Positions 28,318 to 40,400 of a stretch of DNA of 64,000 nucleotides are shown piece after piece. Below the pieces are notes generated by a model. It was not told the origin of the DNA. It did no database searches and worked only from the letters and a program-made list of their open reading frames with translations. Both the position numbers and the translations under genes were made by a program. The stretch is from Rhynchopus euleeides (Eukaryota > Euglenozoa > Diplonemea > Diplonemida > Diplonemidae): positions 1,736,001-1,800,000 of the forward strand of contig OY723309.1 in NCBI GenBank assembly GCA_963210315.1. The letters run 5' to 3'. Numbering within the stretch: position 1 is the first letter of the stretch; every line of letters begins with the position of its first letter.

Positions 28318-30704
28318 ATGTCATGGCAGTTCAATATTCCGATCATGGCGGTGATCCTGTCCGCCATGCTCCTGAGCACGTCATCGTCGCTGGCTGGCGG
28401 GCTGCTGATCTACTTCCAAGGGCTGGACTCGCTGGAGCGGTCTGTGCGGCAGACAAGCGAGGGTGAGGTGCGCAGCCTGCAGGACGGGGTTGCGGCGGTT
28501 GACGAGAAGTTTGTGGAGACCCTGTCGCTCGTGAAGCAGTTCTTCTATTCTGAGCAGCAGATCAACACCCAAGACACTCAAGAATGGACCCGCAGGATGA
28601 CCTCGCTGTTCTTTGCACAGGTGAACGCGACTGACACCCTCTACTATATCGCCTTCATGTTGCATCCGTATGGTGCTCGGGACGAAGTCGACGACCTGGT
28701 GTACTGCACCGTGTGGGTGGACATTCTCAAGGATATGTCGCGTGTGTTTTTCCTCGGGGAGACGGGCCCGTTCATCAAGCCGACGAATATGAGAGACGGG
28801 CACATGATTGTGGATGTGTACAGAATGAACCACCACAGCGGCAGCATCGTGGATTTTGAATACAAGTGGTACCCGAAAAACAGGGGGTGGGCGGAGGACC
28901 GTGTGACGTACACCATCGACCCCCGCAACAACGTGACGGATTTCGGTTCAGGGTTCAACTATGCAACCCGTGTCGCCGACGCGCAGGCGGAGCGGCAGGG
29001 GGGGCCGTATCTGTGGCACTCGCCCAAGAAGGACTTCCTGTACAGCTACCATAGAGTTGATGCCATCTATGTTCCACCCCCGAACCCGCACCCGTGGAAC
29101 CGGTATCGTGCTGTCCGCATCACGATGGGGTACCTCACGCAGGGGTTTCTGGGTTTCTGGATGTGTTCGAGCGCCATGCCAAGGTGGAGGGGACCACCAT
29201 CATGCTGGTGAACCGCAACACAGGCCGTGTGCTTGCGTCGACAGTGCCAGGGTTCACCGTGGTGCCGCCCGAGTGCCAGGACATGGGCTACAAGGGCGAG
29301 GAGGCAGAGAACAAGGGGTGTTTCATGAACTTCACGTCGCACTTCACCGGCACGCTGCGCGACGCCTTCTACGTGTCTGGGAGGCAACCCAGTGGGTCCT
29401 TCACACGGGCCAAGCTGGGTGGGGACGAGCACTTCCTTCGACGCGCCACTGTGTCGCAGGGCAAGGAGCTGATCTGGCTGCGCCCTGTGTCCACGGTGGA
29501 GTCTGAGGTGCGCGAGGCACTGAACCTGCTCATCCTGTTCGTGATACTGGTGCTTGCGTTCGACACTGTCACGGCTGTCATCGAGGTGGTGTACATCGCG
29601 ATGCCGCTGAAGAAGCTGCTCGAGGCAATCGGCGCCATCGGCAACATGCAAACTGAATCCGCGCATATCTCCATCACGCGGTACGAAACCAAGTCTGTGA
29701 TGGTGACCGAGATCCGTGGGCTGATGAAAGGCATGCTCGCCACCATCGGGCGTCTGGAGGAGTTCAAGACTTTCATGCCTGAGGTGCTGATGGGGAACCA
29801 CGACTCCGAAGAGGAAAGCGAAACGGACGAGCCGTCCACCAGCGGCGGCGGCACCACTACTACCCGTAGTCGTAGTCAGTCCGCGGTGTCCCAGAAGGTG
29901 TCGGCCGAGACGAACCTCAACCTATACCTGTCAACCAAGCGCACCATCGGCCTCCTTGCGCTCAACATCGTGCGGTGGGCCTCCACCGTCGGAGCAGAGG
30001 AAGACTTCTCGATGCTGGAGGCGCATGCCAGCATTGTGACCCACATCATGCAGGTGGCATCCTCCAATCGTGGCACCGTCGACTCCTTCCACGGCGACCG
30101 CTTCCTCCTCGGGTGGAACACAATGAAGCACACCAGCGAGGTTGCAGTTAAGGCGTGCCAGGCCGCCTCGAAGCTGCACGTCAATCTCCACCCGCACAAA
30201 CTGTCGGCATCGGTGGGCTGCGGGAAGGCACGGATGGGCAACCTCGGGAACAGCAGCGTGCGTCGCTTCACCGTTGTGACCCCGCTGATCTCCTGGGTGA
30301 TGCTGCTGGAGCGGTACAACAAGGAGTGTGGCCTGCAGACCACAACTGACCAGTTCACCATGGAGGTGATCAAGGGCGGCTTTGTCTTCCGCGTGCTCGA
30401 GGCGATAGTTGACGCCCATAAGAGTGTGGTGCCTATCGGCGAGATTATCCGCCCCATCGAGATGGACAACGACGAGTGGATGTACCAGCTGGAAGACGCG
30501 GAGAAGCAGGACGAGTTCAAGGAGCGCAACAGGTTTGCCCTGTCTGTGATACGCGGGGACTGGTCCTCCATTCAGGACGAGCCCAAGAACGAGTCCCAGT
30601 ACATGGAGCTGTTCCTTACCAGCTTCAGAGCGCAGAAATTCCAGCCCCTGACGCTGTTTGGCCACCGTGGTGCTGGGCTGCGTCTGTTTGACGTGCCGAT
30701 GTAA
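28318..30704 (+). pseudogene. Cache-type receptor with nucleotide-cyclase-like domain; frame broken at 29144
   Basis: ATG 28318 opens a frame ending at 29211. A second frame running to TAA 30704 continues the same protein from about 29160. The switch falls on a perfect 8-bp tandem repeat, GGTTTCTG twice (29144-29159); with one copy the two frames would be continuous. Features in order: TM helix at residues 9-31; an extracellular Cache-like region of about 350 residues; second TM (LNLLILFVILVLAFDTVTAVI, encoded near 29524-29590) with a HAMP-like segment; acidic linker; and a class III cyclase homology domain (29929-30450). In that domain the first metal Asp is Asn (LLALNIVRW) and the second is kept (FHGDRFLLGW). 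It is probably a sensor, perhaps no longer catalytic. Sequencing error or a polymorphic allele could explain the break. Confidence 0.75.
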
Positions 30705-31747
30705 GCTGGGTGGAAGCCCCAACCAGTGTCACGCGACCCCCTATCGCAGAGGCCCCGAGAGAGGAGCACCGGGTGGGGCTCCTCCGCCAGCAACGCCTGC
30801 GGGAGGTGCCCCAACCGCACGAGTCCTACCAATTCTGGGAGAAGGGAGGTCATCTCCTTTCCTTCTGCTTCGCACCCCACACCCTTTTTGCACCCCCCCC
30901 CCCTGAACGTTCCTCTTTGATAACGAACAAGCTGACATGCAAATGGAATGACTGAAAGCATCACTGCAGGTCACATGGGCTACATTAACCTGGCTACAAT
31001 GATGACACTGGTTACGCACATTTCCACAGGTGAGTGCCTTGACGTTTTTTTAACATGGGAACCAACGAACATTTTTGCATACCATCACAGCCTAATTGCC
31101 CACACAGCACAACAACACAACACAGGCCGGAAAAACACTGGATTTCAGACACAACCTGTATAACGAGTGAAGGGTGATCATTCTTGTGCTCCCTTCAATT
31201 GCGATTTCACTACCCCCCCCCCCCCCAGCTGACGGAGCTCATGCTTGTGCTTCCTTCTGCTTCTATTTTCGTACCCCCTCTCCCCCCAGCTGTCTTGTAT
31301 TATATCCTGCACCGCACTGCGAGGCCCAGCCTCTCGGGCTGGAGCTGCTGGAAGCCTCTAGAGGGACTGATGCACAAAAGGAGGCCTTTCTTGTTTGGCC
31401 ATTTACGTGAGATCATCACATGGCACTCTGCCACGCCCGAAAATCGGGTGGTATCCGATCTGAGACTTCTTCATGGCATCCCAGCCTTAGGGGCTGGACC
31501 TCGCAGTGCCACCTACGTGCGACACCTACCTCGCAGTACCACCTCATCATGATTGGGGGAAGTGGTGTACACAAAGAGTGGGGTCTGCGTTCCAACAAAG
31601 CAAGGTATTATTACACACAGTGCTAGAAGGTGGCACCGAAGGAGCGCGACGAGGTTTTCATCCAAGAGGGGTTCGGGGGGAGGGGGGATGGAAGGGTATC
31701 CGCGTTACAACAAAAACCACTCTCGGTAGTACAGTAAGTAGGACTGT
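30705..31747. other. Intergenic region
   Basis: C-rich tracts at 30892-30903 and 31205-31216. No exon, TIR or RNA gene was recognised. Confidence 0.5.
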
Positions 31748-31839
31748 GGGGGTCTTCGCTGGTCGGTATCCTTCGTCAATCTTCGTCAGTTTTCAGCCAA
31801 TTCAACTTGAAATTTACTAAAATGCACTGACGACCCCCT
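31748..31839. mobile_element. Hairpin MITE, relative of 16593-16679
   Basis: Begins GGGGGTCTTCGCT and ends GTCGTCAGTGCATT-like in inverse, closing with GACCCCC. It contains TATCCTTCGTCAA and GTCAGTTTTCAGC, the reverse complements of words in the first copy. Confidence 0.65.
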
Positions 31840-32055
31840 GTAATCGCGTTTCTGTCTCGTTCCCCCCCCGCTCTGAGTCTTTTCGTCAGTGCCCCGCCCC
31901 GCCCCCCATTTGCGCGCTACATCTGTGTAGTGCGGGCTCACGTATAGTTTGCTTCATGGGGGGGAGTGACACATTCTTCCCGCGTTCCTGCGCGGGTGGA
32001 GGCACGCCTCCCGGTGAGTCGCAGTTCTGTTCCGTCTCCCTCCGGCTGTATATTA

Positions 32056-32802
32056 CCGTATTCGGAAAAATACTGGAACGGAAAAATGCTGGAACGGATT
32101 TTTTCTGGAACGGAAAATAACTGGAACAAACCCGAGTTTTCGAAACTTGGAACATTATTCCGTTCCAGTATTTTTCCGTTCCAGAATTAGAGTATGGGGG
32201 AAATTGGCGGGTACTTGTCAGTTTTTCGGGCACATGTGAATCCCACCTCACCCCACCCCATGCCATGGTGGAGGATGGTGGGCCAGCATACCCTTGGGAA
32301 AGTACCCGACTCCCAGAAAACGGCCAAGTCCGCGCAGACCCCCCAGAACAATTCTGGAACGGAAAATAACTGGAACAAATGGGGTCTCGGCTGGAACTTG
32401 GAACATTATTCCGTTCCAGTATTTTTCCGAATACCTGGGACCCCCCGTGTTTAAGTCCCCCCCCTGGAGGCGATTTTCGGCCGGGGGGGACTTAAACACG
32501 GGGGGGGCGGACCTAAACACAGGGGGGGCTTAAACACGGGGGTGGCACAGTGGAGACCAAGAAGACCTCTTCCTCTGCTGTCGTAGGGGGGTAATTCCGG
32601 TCCGGATGGACTTTTGGCACCCCACTTTTCGACTCTGACAGCACCTGGAGGGCCTAGGGGCCACCTGATGACCCTCCAGACCAGCCCACCCCCGTGTTTA
32701 GGTCCCCCTGTGTTTAAGTCCCCCCCCTGCCAGACCCCCAGGGGGGGACTTAAACACGGGGGTAAGGGGGGGGGACTTATACACGGGGGGTCCCAGGTAC
32801 GG
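32056..32802. mobile_element. MITE family C, copy 2, split by a family B MITE
   Basis: Starts CCGTATTCGGAAAAATACTG after TA 32054-32055 and ends TACGG before TA 32803-32804. The terminal AATACGG is interrupted exactly at its TA by the family B element at 32434-32797. Without that insert the length is close to copy 1 (11076-11460). Confidence 0.9.
32434..32797. mobile_element. MITE family B, copy 2, nested
   Basis: 364 bp, the same length as 10486-10849 and nearly identical. TA lies on both sides (32432-32433 and 32798-32799). It sits three bases from the end of a family C MITE, so it inserted after that element. Confidence 0.92.
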
Positions 32803-33075
32803 TAATTAAACCCTGTGCCTGGAATTTTGTCCAAAAAATATCACGTTTTCGCACAAGGCAAAAAATGGTCAAAAAACCCGAAAATCGGGTTTGTAGGGTA
32901 TAGGTCCCCTGTCTGAAAATGCAAAATATGGCCCCGCAGAGGTGCCCCCAGAGTGATTTAAAATTGGAAAATCGACATTTTCCACCTACGGGAAATCCCC
33001 CAAAATAGGGGGTCCCCAGTCACGAACCCCAAAAAAATGTCCCGCTCGCCTCTAAGGCACTCTGGATTTTTATTA
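32803..33075. other. AT-rich spacer between MITEs
   Basis: Contains AAAAACCCGAAAATCGGGTTT (a short palindrome near 32872) and no gene. Confidence 0.5.
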
Positions 33076-35154
33076 CCGTCACTCAAGTTATGTTGGTGGG
33101 GTAAATATGTTGGTGGGGTACTAATTTGGTGGATTTGGGGCTCTGAAAAAAGTTGGTGGGTTATTACCCCACCAACATTATTACCCCAGGGCGCGTTGTA
33201 CTTGGCGATTTTTTCTGGCACCTGGGATTTGGAGCCCCCTGCCCACCCACCCCGACTGCGCGTACGCATGTGCGTACGCCGTCCGCACTTTCTGAAACCG
33301 CGCTGCGTACGCGTACGCAGAAATTGCGTACGGCTGGTATTCCAGGTCTCTCAGCACACAGTAGGCCACCCAGTAGGCTGAGCCCTGGCCTTTGCTCTTG
33401 CCTTTCACAGACGGTTCCTTCGCGCACAAGTGCAAAAGGTACGATTACCTACTCGAAGGCTCGAAGGCTGCTGAGGTTGACGACCGATTTGGTGTGCGGA
33501 CATGGCCGTCTCTTGTACTACATAGACTGCCGTTTGCAGGCGCCGCACGCCCACGCGTACGCCGGATGCATTTTCTGGAAAACGTAGCCATCAGCCAGGC
33601 TCCTTAGGCGTTCGCCACGAAAACGGTAGTCAGCGATGCGCATTGGGGTAATAAATTGGTGGGGTAGATTTGTTGGTGGGGTAAATATGGGTGAAAATTT
33701 TAATACCCCCCCCCCTCTAAATCCCGCGATGAATTTTGGATTTTTTGGGGATGAAGGAAGGCCCATGGCCTCACCTCCACACCTGAACCATACCCAGATA
33801 TGCCTTTCCGCACCCATCCTGCACCCAGAACTGGCACAGGGGGGTGAAAAACGCCGCCAGGTGCCTTTTCAGATGTCATCGAGCAGGGGTGGCCCCTACT
33901 GCAGTAAAGCCCCCCTTTTCTGGGTTTCTCCGGCTTTGCACCATTTCACCTCAAAAATAATGGGCCGAAACAGATTCCAGTGGATCCGCAGGGCTTCTGT
34001 GGGTCCATTTCTACTATTTGAGGTCACAAATGCGGTCCCAGAGAGGGAAAACCTGCAAAATCACACATTTTTCACCTATTTCTGCAGGAACACTGTTGGC
34101 TTCGATTCCAGTATTCATCACAGAGGACGAAAGACGGGGGATATCGAGCCCCGCCCCGTTGGATCGATTCTGTGGCCTCATTGTGGTCCCAGACCCCTTC
34201 CATGCCCAAAGCCCTCTCATGATCACTGAGAAACCAGGTCGACAATGAGAGGAGCTGCACACAGAGGCACATGGTGAGGTTACGTTCAGAGAGCCGCCAG
34301 AGGTTTCCGGGGTTCTGTGGAATTTTCTGATGACCTTTGCAGGAGCGAGGAAGCTATATGGGGTGGCCTGCTGATACATGCTCTCAGCAAAGAGCATTGT
34401 ACTTTTTTTTTCTATTGTGCCAGGCCGAGGCCTTCGCGCGTCACCTTACCTCAACCCGGGGTACCCACTCGACTGCTCGGTGGCGGCTGCAAGAGTCTTC
34501 TGCTCAATACCTTCACATCCGCTTCCTGCGGACTACCTCCGCGTGTCGCCCTTTCGGACCGTGTAAGTGTCTTGCACACAGAAGCCGAGGAAGGGGCGGT
34601 TGTGCTGGGAATAGAGTCTCCTTGGCCTCAGACTTGCAACCGGTTCCAAGACCCTGACTCGAGCCTAATGAGTTACCACCAGAGAGAGGTTGTAGTGGGT
34701 TATCAAACCACAATGACCACCACATGGAGTCTTGCATCTGACGAGCTTGCCTCAAAGGGGACGTTGTGGCGGTGTGTGCGGAACACCTCACCAACGCAGC
34801 CAATCGCAAGCGCAGCAACTGCAGAGAATCCGGTCAGCTGCAAGGGTGATAATGTAGAGAAGAACACAGCCCAAAAAACCGTCAAAATGACCCAAAAAAA
34901 TCTAGAAAATGGTGACGATGCACCCCCCTGACCCCATTCCACACCCCTCTGACCCCCCTGGATACCCTCTGGCGGGGCTACTGCACTTGAGACACCACTA
35001 TTCTGGCCCACAGGCCGAAAAATTCATCGCGGGATTTAGGGGGGGGGGTATTAAAATTTTGACCCATATGTTGGTGGGGTACTAATTTGGTGGATTTGGG
35101 GGTTCTGGTAGCAGTTGGTGGGTTATTACCCCACCAACATTACTTGAGTGACGG
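33076..35154. mobile_element. 2.08-kb TA-flanked element with CCGTCACTCAAGT tips
   Basis: Tips CCGTCACTCAAGTTATGTTG and its near-inverse ending ACTTGAGTGACGG are flanked by TA (33074-33075 and 35155-35156). Words GTTGGTGGGGTA recur in both orientations near the ends. Internally, 33685-33738 and 35022-35075 are inverted copies around CTAAATCCCGCGATGAATTTT, so a second element or inner TIR pair is nested. Frames inside are short and unrecognised. Repeats of TGCGTACGC lie at 33260-33325. Confidence 0.75.
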
Positions 35155-37123
35155 TATGTCATCCAGATGTCACATCTGGGTCCAGGAACACCGGTTTTTG
35201 GCCTCAGGAAGTCGAAAAATATGTGTGGAAATTTTTATTCCTGACCAGGATCCCCTAAAAGCCCGATTTCCCCTGTTTACACATGGGGGATTTCTTGCAA
35301 CGCCCGCTCGTGTGCTGAGTGTGTTATCCGCGACGTGGATGCGGTCGCCCTCTTCCTCCCAGAAGCCACTGATCTTCCTCATCCAACTTCACCTCTGGAT
35401 GTACGCGGCACGTGCTTGGGTTGTCCTGTCGCAGTGCAGCAGAAGGTCCCCTGTGCACTGCTGCCCAAGCCATTTCGGCTGCACGGAATACGCCACGCAG
35501 AGTAACGTGGTATCGCGTGACCAGCTCGTGAGGCTTGTGCCCCGAATCGAATCGATAGGCTGCGAGCTGCATTGCCTCGGTCAGTTGATGTCCTTGTGTG
35601 TGCATTTTTGTGCACAACAGTCCCTTGGGTATCTGCAGCGCAGGTGCCTGCACTGGACCAGGAATCCTGATTTGCCTCTGGCACTTGTGATCGGAACGGA
35701 TGCGGCGACATGCCACGGTGCCCATGAATAGAGCCATGCCGGCACGAAAGTACGTTCACGACGGTTGATTACCATTGCTGCACTCTGTCAGAACCAAGGG
35801 TCGCAGCTCACCTGAACGCCCACTAGGCCCCCCAACAGGGGGTGAAACCAAAGGGTCCCCCCTGGGGGTTTTTAACCCAAAATTTTCGAATTCGACATGT
35901 CCCCGGGATTTCCACTATGTCGCAGATTTCGACCATTGGGTCAAGAAAACCTAAAAATCTAGGGGGGAGGTGCTGAAGGATTGCACTGAAAATTTTATCT
36001 AACTCGGTCAAAATTCCAGGCACAGGGTTTTAAATATTTCTTCGGCAGGCTGGCCCCTCCCCGGTCCCTCAGCTGCCCCACTCGCAGCGGCACTTCTCGC
36101 TGACGGTTCCGTAGGTGGGGTGGAGGAGGACCACCCCTTCGACAGGTGTAGACATGCATGCCTGCCTGTCCGCGGGAGAGTCTGTGGGTGATGCAGGGTA
36201 TCTGGTACGGTCGGCCGCATCGTGCGGTGCTGTGTTGGATTGTGCCAGTACCGACCGTTCGTACGAAAGAACATCTGCTGATATTTTGACACTGCCGAAA
36301 ATTGTTCAACTCGTTCAAGACAATCCGAGCATTTCCAGGACAGAACACTGAATGTTATCCCAGTCGTTTGCTCTGCAGACACGCCAACAAGTTGCCTCCA
36401 TCGTAGACGTAGAGATTACGGCCATCGCGAGGGTATGCTGATTCAGTACACTTCGATGGGCGGAAAGTGTCGTGTGATTGTTCGTACCCTTGTGCTCCTC
36501 ACTCATGACAACATCATTTCTCAGAAGTGAGACAGTGACGCTTCCATACTCACAAAGGTATCGGAATCAAAAGTGCAGAACGAGAGTCGTGACACTTTTC
36601 CAACGCACCACACCAGGATCTTCCCACCAGGGGGGATAAAATCCAACTTGCTGCCTTCACGTGGCGCCCCCTGTGATTACCCTCCTCCGAGGGGAAACTA
36701 AAGCAAGCTCTGGTAACTCATTTTCCGCTGTGTGCCCTGTTTCATATATGCGGAGGGGCCCTTTCTGCACGGCTTTGGTTTTATTGATGTTGTGGTGTGC
36801 GTGGTTTCTTTTCCCCTTTTTTGTTGTTTTTGCAGCATTTTATGCTGTCGGGTGAGCTTCCGCCCCATGGGGGGCGCTCCTTCCGGCTTGCGCCGCCCAC
36901 CCATCTCGCCCCCGTCCCCTTCCCACATTCTTTCTTTTCTTTTAGGGGAGACGTCCTCGCAGTGGCTGTTTGGCCTGACGCGATTCCCCGCCTCAAAGCA
37001 GACCCACCAGGCAGCTACTCAAGGCACATGAGGAGCGAGAGGCGTCAACGGGCGCAACGCCCCTCCCTGCGGTCCGGCTTCCGCCACGTGGCTGACTCAA
37101 AGCAGCGCAGTGACCAACGGGAG
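35155..37123. other. Intergenic region with one possible transposase remnant
   Basis: Apart from the minus-strand frame at 35324-35737 no coding signal is seen. GGTGTAGACATGCATGCCTG near 36145 and surrounding sequence show no repeats to the rest of the window. Confidence 0.45.
35324..35737 (-). pseudogene. Possible helix-turn-helix fragment
   Basis: 137 codons from ATG 35737. The middle (QLTEAMQLAAYRFDSGHKPHE, ELVTRYHVTLRGVFRAAEMAW) has the look of a transposase-type helix-turn-helix: helix, turn, then a recognition-like helix. Nothing catalytic follows. It lies next to the 33076-35154 element but outside its TIR. It may be chance. Confidence 0.25.
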
Positions 37124-38095
37124 CAGGGGATAAGATAGGTCTGGTTTTCCGGTTTTCAAAACCAGGGTTTCCCGGTTCCCGGTTTTCTGGAAAAAAAAAA
37201 GGTCGGTCTCATTTTTGGCGGTTTTTCTTGTGACTTTGGGACAGTAAAACAGTCAGAAAAAACGCCATAAAAAAATAGAAAGTGACCCCATCGTGATCCG
37301 CACAGAGCTCAAATAGTCCAAAGAAGGCAGAGAAGCGGAGAAGAAAAATGGACCTAGCGGATGGCCCGGTGGGTGGTGACCTCGTCATGCAGGTCTCTTC
37401 TGTTTTGAAGGTGCACACATGGTGGACTCCAGCCACCATGTCTAAGAGGGAGTCTAAGACTGCAGTCTGGAGGGCTGAGACGAGAACACAAACGACTTTC
37501 AAGCAGTCTTGAAGGTCGCCAAGCCTATTGGGGGCAACTAACAGATGAGATTTGTTTGTTGCCTGTCGTCACAGCTAGGTGCCCATCTCCTCGATAACGG
37601 AATGTGTGCAGAGATCTCGTGGACCCTTTGGCCATTCTGTCGTGCACCCACTCCACCCACAACGCACACCTGTCACGAGTGGTCGCTCCCCCGTCCTCCT
37701 CCACCCTGAAGGTTGAACCCTCAAGGACCAGTGATCTCCTGCTGGCCGGGCTGCGATACAGCGAAGCCTTCCTACTTACAAGCGAATCCAGACTGTAGTG
37801 AACAGATGTTCACTACCGTGGCCTCCGGCGGCTGGGGGGCTCCGCCCCCCAGACCCCCCTGTGTAAAAGCATTGCACCAGACCGGTTTTTTGGTCGAGAG
37901 TCCAAACTTTCAAAGCAGCTGCTGCGCCTGCCCCACCAAGCAGCCTCAGTACGACAGGACGCGCGCAGGCACCGGGCCTTCTCAGACTCTGGGAGGGTTT
38001 GCGCGGGTCGCGCGCGCCGAAGGCGCGCGCGAAAAATTTTCAAAACCAGAAAAACCGGAAAACGGCGCCAGAAAAAAAGTCTATCTTATACCCTG
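37124..38095. mobile_element. 0.97-kb TIR element, CAGGG(G)ATAAGATAG tips
   Basis: Left CAGGGGATAAGATAGGTCTG and right AGTCTATCTTATACCCTG are inverted, and GGTTTTCCGGTTTTC recurs in the inverse near the right end. It contains the repeat shared with 4770-5140, a GCGCGCGCCGAAGGCGCGCG hairpin, and a 60-bp block (37805-37865) that recurs inverted at 56145-56200. No gene. Confidence 0.6.
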
Positions 38096-38879
38096 AACGG
38101 GAGCGACATGGGAAAAAAAAAATCTTAGCCCCCCAGACCCCTGTCCAGCAGCCAATTCTTTGATCTCGAGAAGAGGCCCGTGATCATGACCCGTGTGTTT
38201 GGGTTCAAGTCAGATTGATGAACACGTGCTCACATCAAGTTTTCGATGGCCAATTTCTGAAGTGTTCACTGGTTGCCACAAACCCTGTACATTGCATGCG
38301 CCCACCGGCCGTTTTCTCTGCTGTGGGGAAGGGGGGGCCAGGGCCAAACCGCGAAACACGACACGTAGGCCCTTTGCGCCAAGCGTATATCGTCCTCTCC
38401 ACACCTGCAGTATTGGAGTCCTGCGATGGTGTTCTCCGTTTGAAGAACACCAGCATCAGTTTTCCCCTTTCCTTTTTGATACTTCCTCATGAACGGTGTT
38501 TGTGGTCCTCACCTGGAGCCCACGGTGCTGCTTGTGGGGAGTGTTTCTACACAGAACAATGTTCTCATTGTTGCAAATAAAGGTAACTTTCAATGCAGGC
38601 ACCCACATTTTGAGGGAAAGCCGGAATTGAAGGTTCTTTTATTATCGGCTAGTCAACCTCCACGACCGGGTTGGAGAACCCGCATTTGGTTCGATCAACG
38701 TACCTCGGTACAGAACCAAATAGTTTTTCTCCATGGACGGTTTTGGAGGCTAGCCACGTTCTCGTTACCCCCCAACTACCCCCCTTTCTTGTGACACCTA
38801 AAGCACGGTCGACTCCTCCCTAGGTACAGATGGTATAAGCAGAATTCGGATGCACATCGCGCCCACTGTGGCGCACGTT
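38096..38879. other. Intergenic region
   Basis: No repeat copy, exon or RNA gene recognised. The 50-bp satellite begins directly after it. Confidence 0.5.
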
Positions 38880-39957
38880 AACGCTAATGACTGTGTGATG
38901 AGCAACCGGCCCCATAAACAGGCGCCCGGCTCTGCCAATGACCGTGTAGTGTGCAACCGGCCCCATAAACAGGCGCCCGGCTCTGCTGGTCAACGTGAGA
39001 TGAGCAACCGACCCCTTAACTGGCGCTCGGCTCTGCCAATGACCGTGTAGTGAGCAACCGACCCCTTAACCGGCGCTCGGCTCTGCTGGTCAGCGTGAGA
39101 TGAGCAACCGACCCCTTAACTGGCGCTCGGCTCTGCCAATGACCGTGTAGCGAGCAAACGACCCCTTAACTGGCGCTCGGCTCTGCCAATGACCGTGTAG
39201 TGAGCAACCGACCCCTTAACCGGCGCTCGGCTCTGCTGGTCAGCGTGAGATGAGCAACCGACCCCTTAACTGGCGCTCGGCTCTGCTGGTCAGCGTGAGA
39301 TGAGCAACCGACCCCTTAACTGGCGCTCGGCTCTGCCAATGACCGTGTAGTGAGCAACCGACCCCTTAACCGGCGCTCGGCTCTGCTGGTCAGCGTGAGA
39401 TGAGCAACCGACCCCTTAACTGGCGCTCGGCTCTGCTGGTCAGCGTGAGATGAGCAACCGACCCCTTAACTGGCGCTCGGCTCTGCCAATGACCGTGTAG
39501 CGAGCAACCGACCCCTTAACTGGCGCTCGGCTCTGCCAATGACCGTGTAGTGAGCAACCGACCCCTTAACCGGCGCTCGGCTCTGCTGGTCAGCGTGAGA
39601 TGAGCAACCGACCCCTTAACTGGCGCTCGGCTCTGCCAATGACCGTGTAGTGAGCAACCGACCCCTTAACCGGCGCTCGGCTCTGCTGGTCAGCGTGAGA
39701 TGAGCAACCGACCCCTTAACTGGCGCTCGGCTCTGCCAATGACCGTGTAGCGAGCAACCGACCCCTTAACTGGCGCTCGGCTCTGCTGGTCAGCGTGTGA
39801 TGAGCAACCGTCCCCTTAGCTGGCGCCCGGCTCTACTAACGACCGTGTAGTGAACGACCGGCCCCTTCACAGGCGCTCGGCTCTGATGGTCAGCATGTAA
39901 TGAGCAACCGGCCCCATAACAGGCGCCCGGCTCTGCTAGTCAACAGGAGCAACTGGC
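38880..39957 (+). repeat. 50-bp satellite, about 22 units, two alternating types
   Basis: Each unit has GAGCAACCGACCCCTTAAC, then (C/T)GGCGCTCGGCTCTGC, then either CAATGACCGTGTAG or TGGTCAGCGTGAGA. The two endings alternate imperfectly, giving a partial 100-bp higher-order period. Inner units are nearly identical; edge units (first two, last three) are diverged, with GGCCCCATAA(A)CAGGCGCC, as expected for array edges. There are no unique spacers, so this is not a CRISPR. Confidence 0.97.
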
Positions 39958-40400
39958 CCCGGCACGGCCTCACACCTCATAATTCCCGAGGCACGGAGGT
40001 GACGCCCTCCTGACGCACAAACGCCCGAGACAATGAGGAGACGCCCTCACATATCCTGTTCCCGACACAAGGAAGTGGTGCCTTCCCTCGAATACGGATC
40101 TCCGCGACAAGGAGATTTGAAGAGCCCGCTCGGCGTTCAGAGGCCCCCTTTGGTATGTGAACGCTCGACGACTGGAGGGGTCACCCCCTCCTTCATGTGG
40201 GAACGCTCGGCATTCGTCAGCAACGCCCTCCTTGGGTATGGGAACGCTCAGCGTCTGGAGGAGGCATCCCCCTGTGTGTGACTACTCGGTATTCGGAGAT
40301 GACACTTCCCTTTGCATGTAGGCGTCCAACATTCGAAGACGGGAGACCCTTTCATGGCAGCATTGGAGGCAGGAAGTGTCATCGCCTCGTGCCCATGTGG
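39958..40400 (+). repeat. Decayed tandem repeat, about 55-bp unit
   Basis: Recurring words GACGCCCTCCTT, TATGGGAACGCTCGG and CATTCG(G)AG appear every 50-60 bp with many substitutions. A similar decayed array is at 42990-43310. The satellite at 38880-39957 abuts it but has a different consensus. Confidence 0.65.

Noticed and set aside
27804..28466. 220-codon frame overlapping the start of the receptor gene
   Set aside because: Low-complexity Pro/Gly runs from poly-C and GT tracts; the receptor frame at 28318 has clear membrane and Cache-like features instead.
30992..35800. tRNA or rRNA genes in intergenic DNA
   Set aside because: No B-box-like GGTTCGA(A/N)TCC in a cloverleaf context and no rRNA landmarks were found here or elsewhere in the window by eye.
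38880..39957. CRISPR array
   Set aside because: Repeats are head-to-tail without unique spacers, in a eukaryotic setting.
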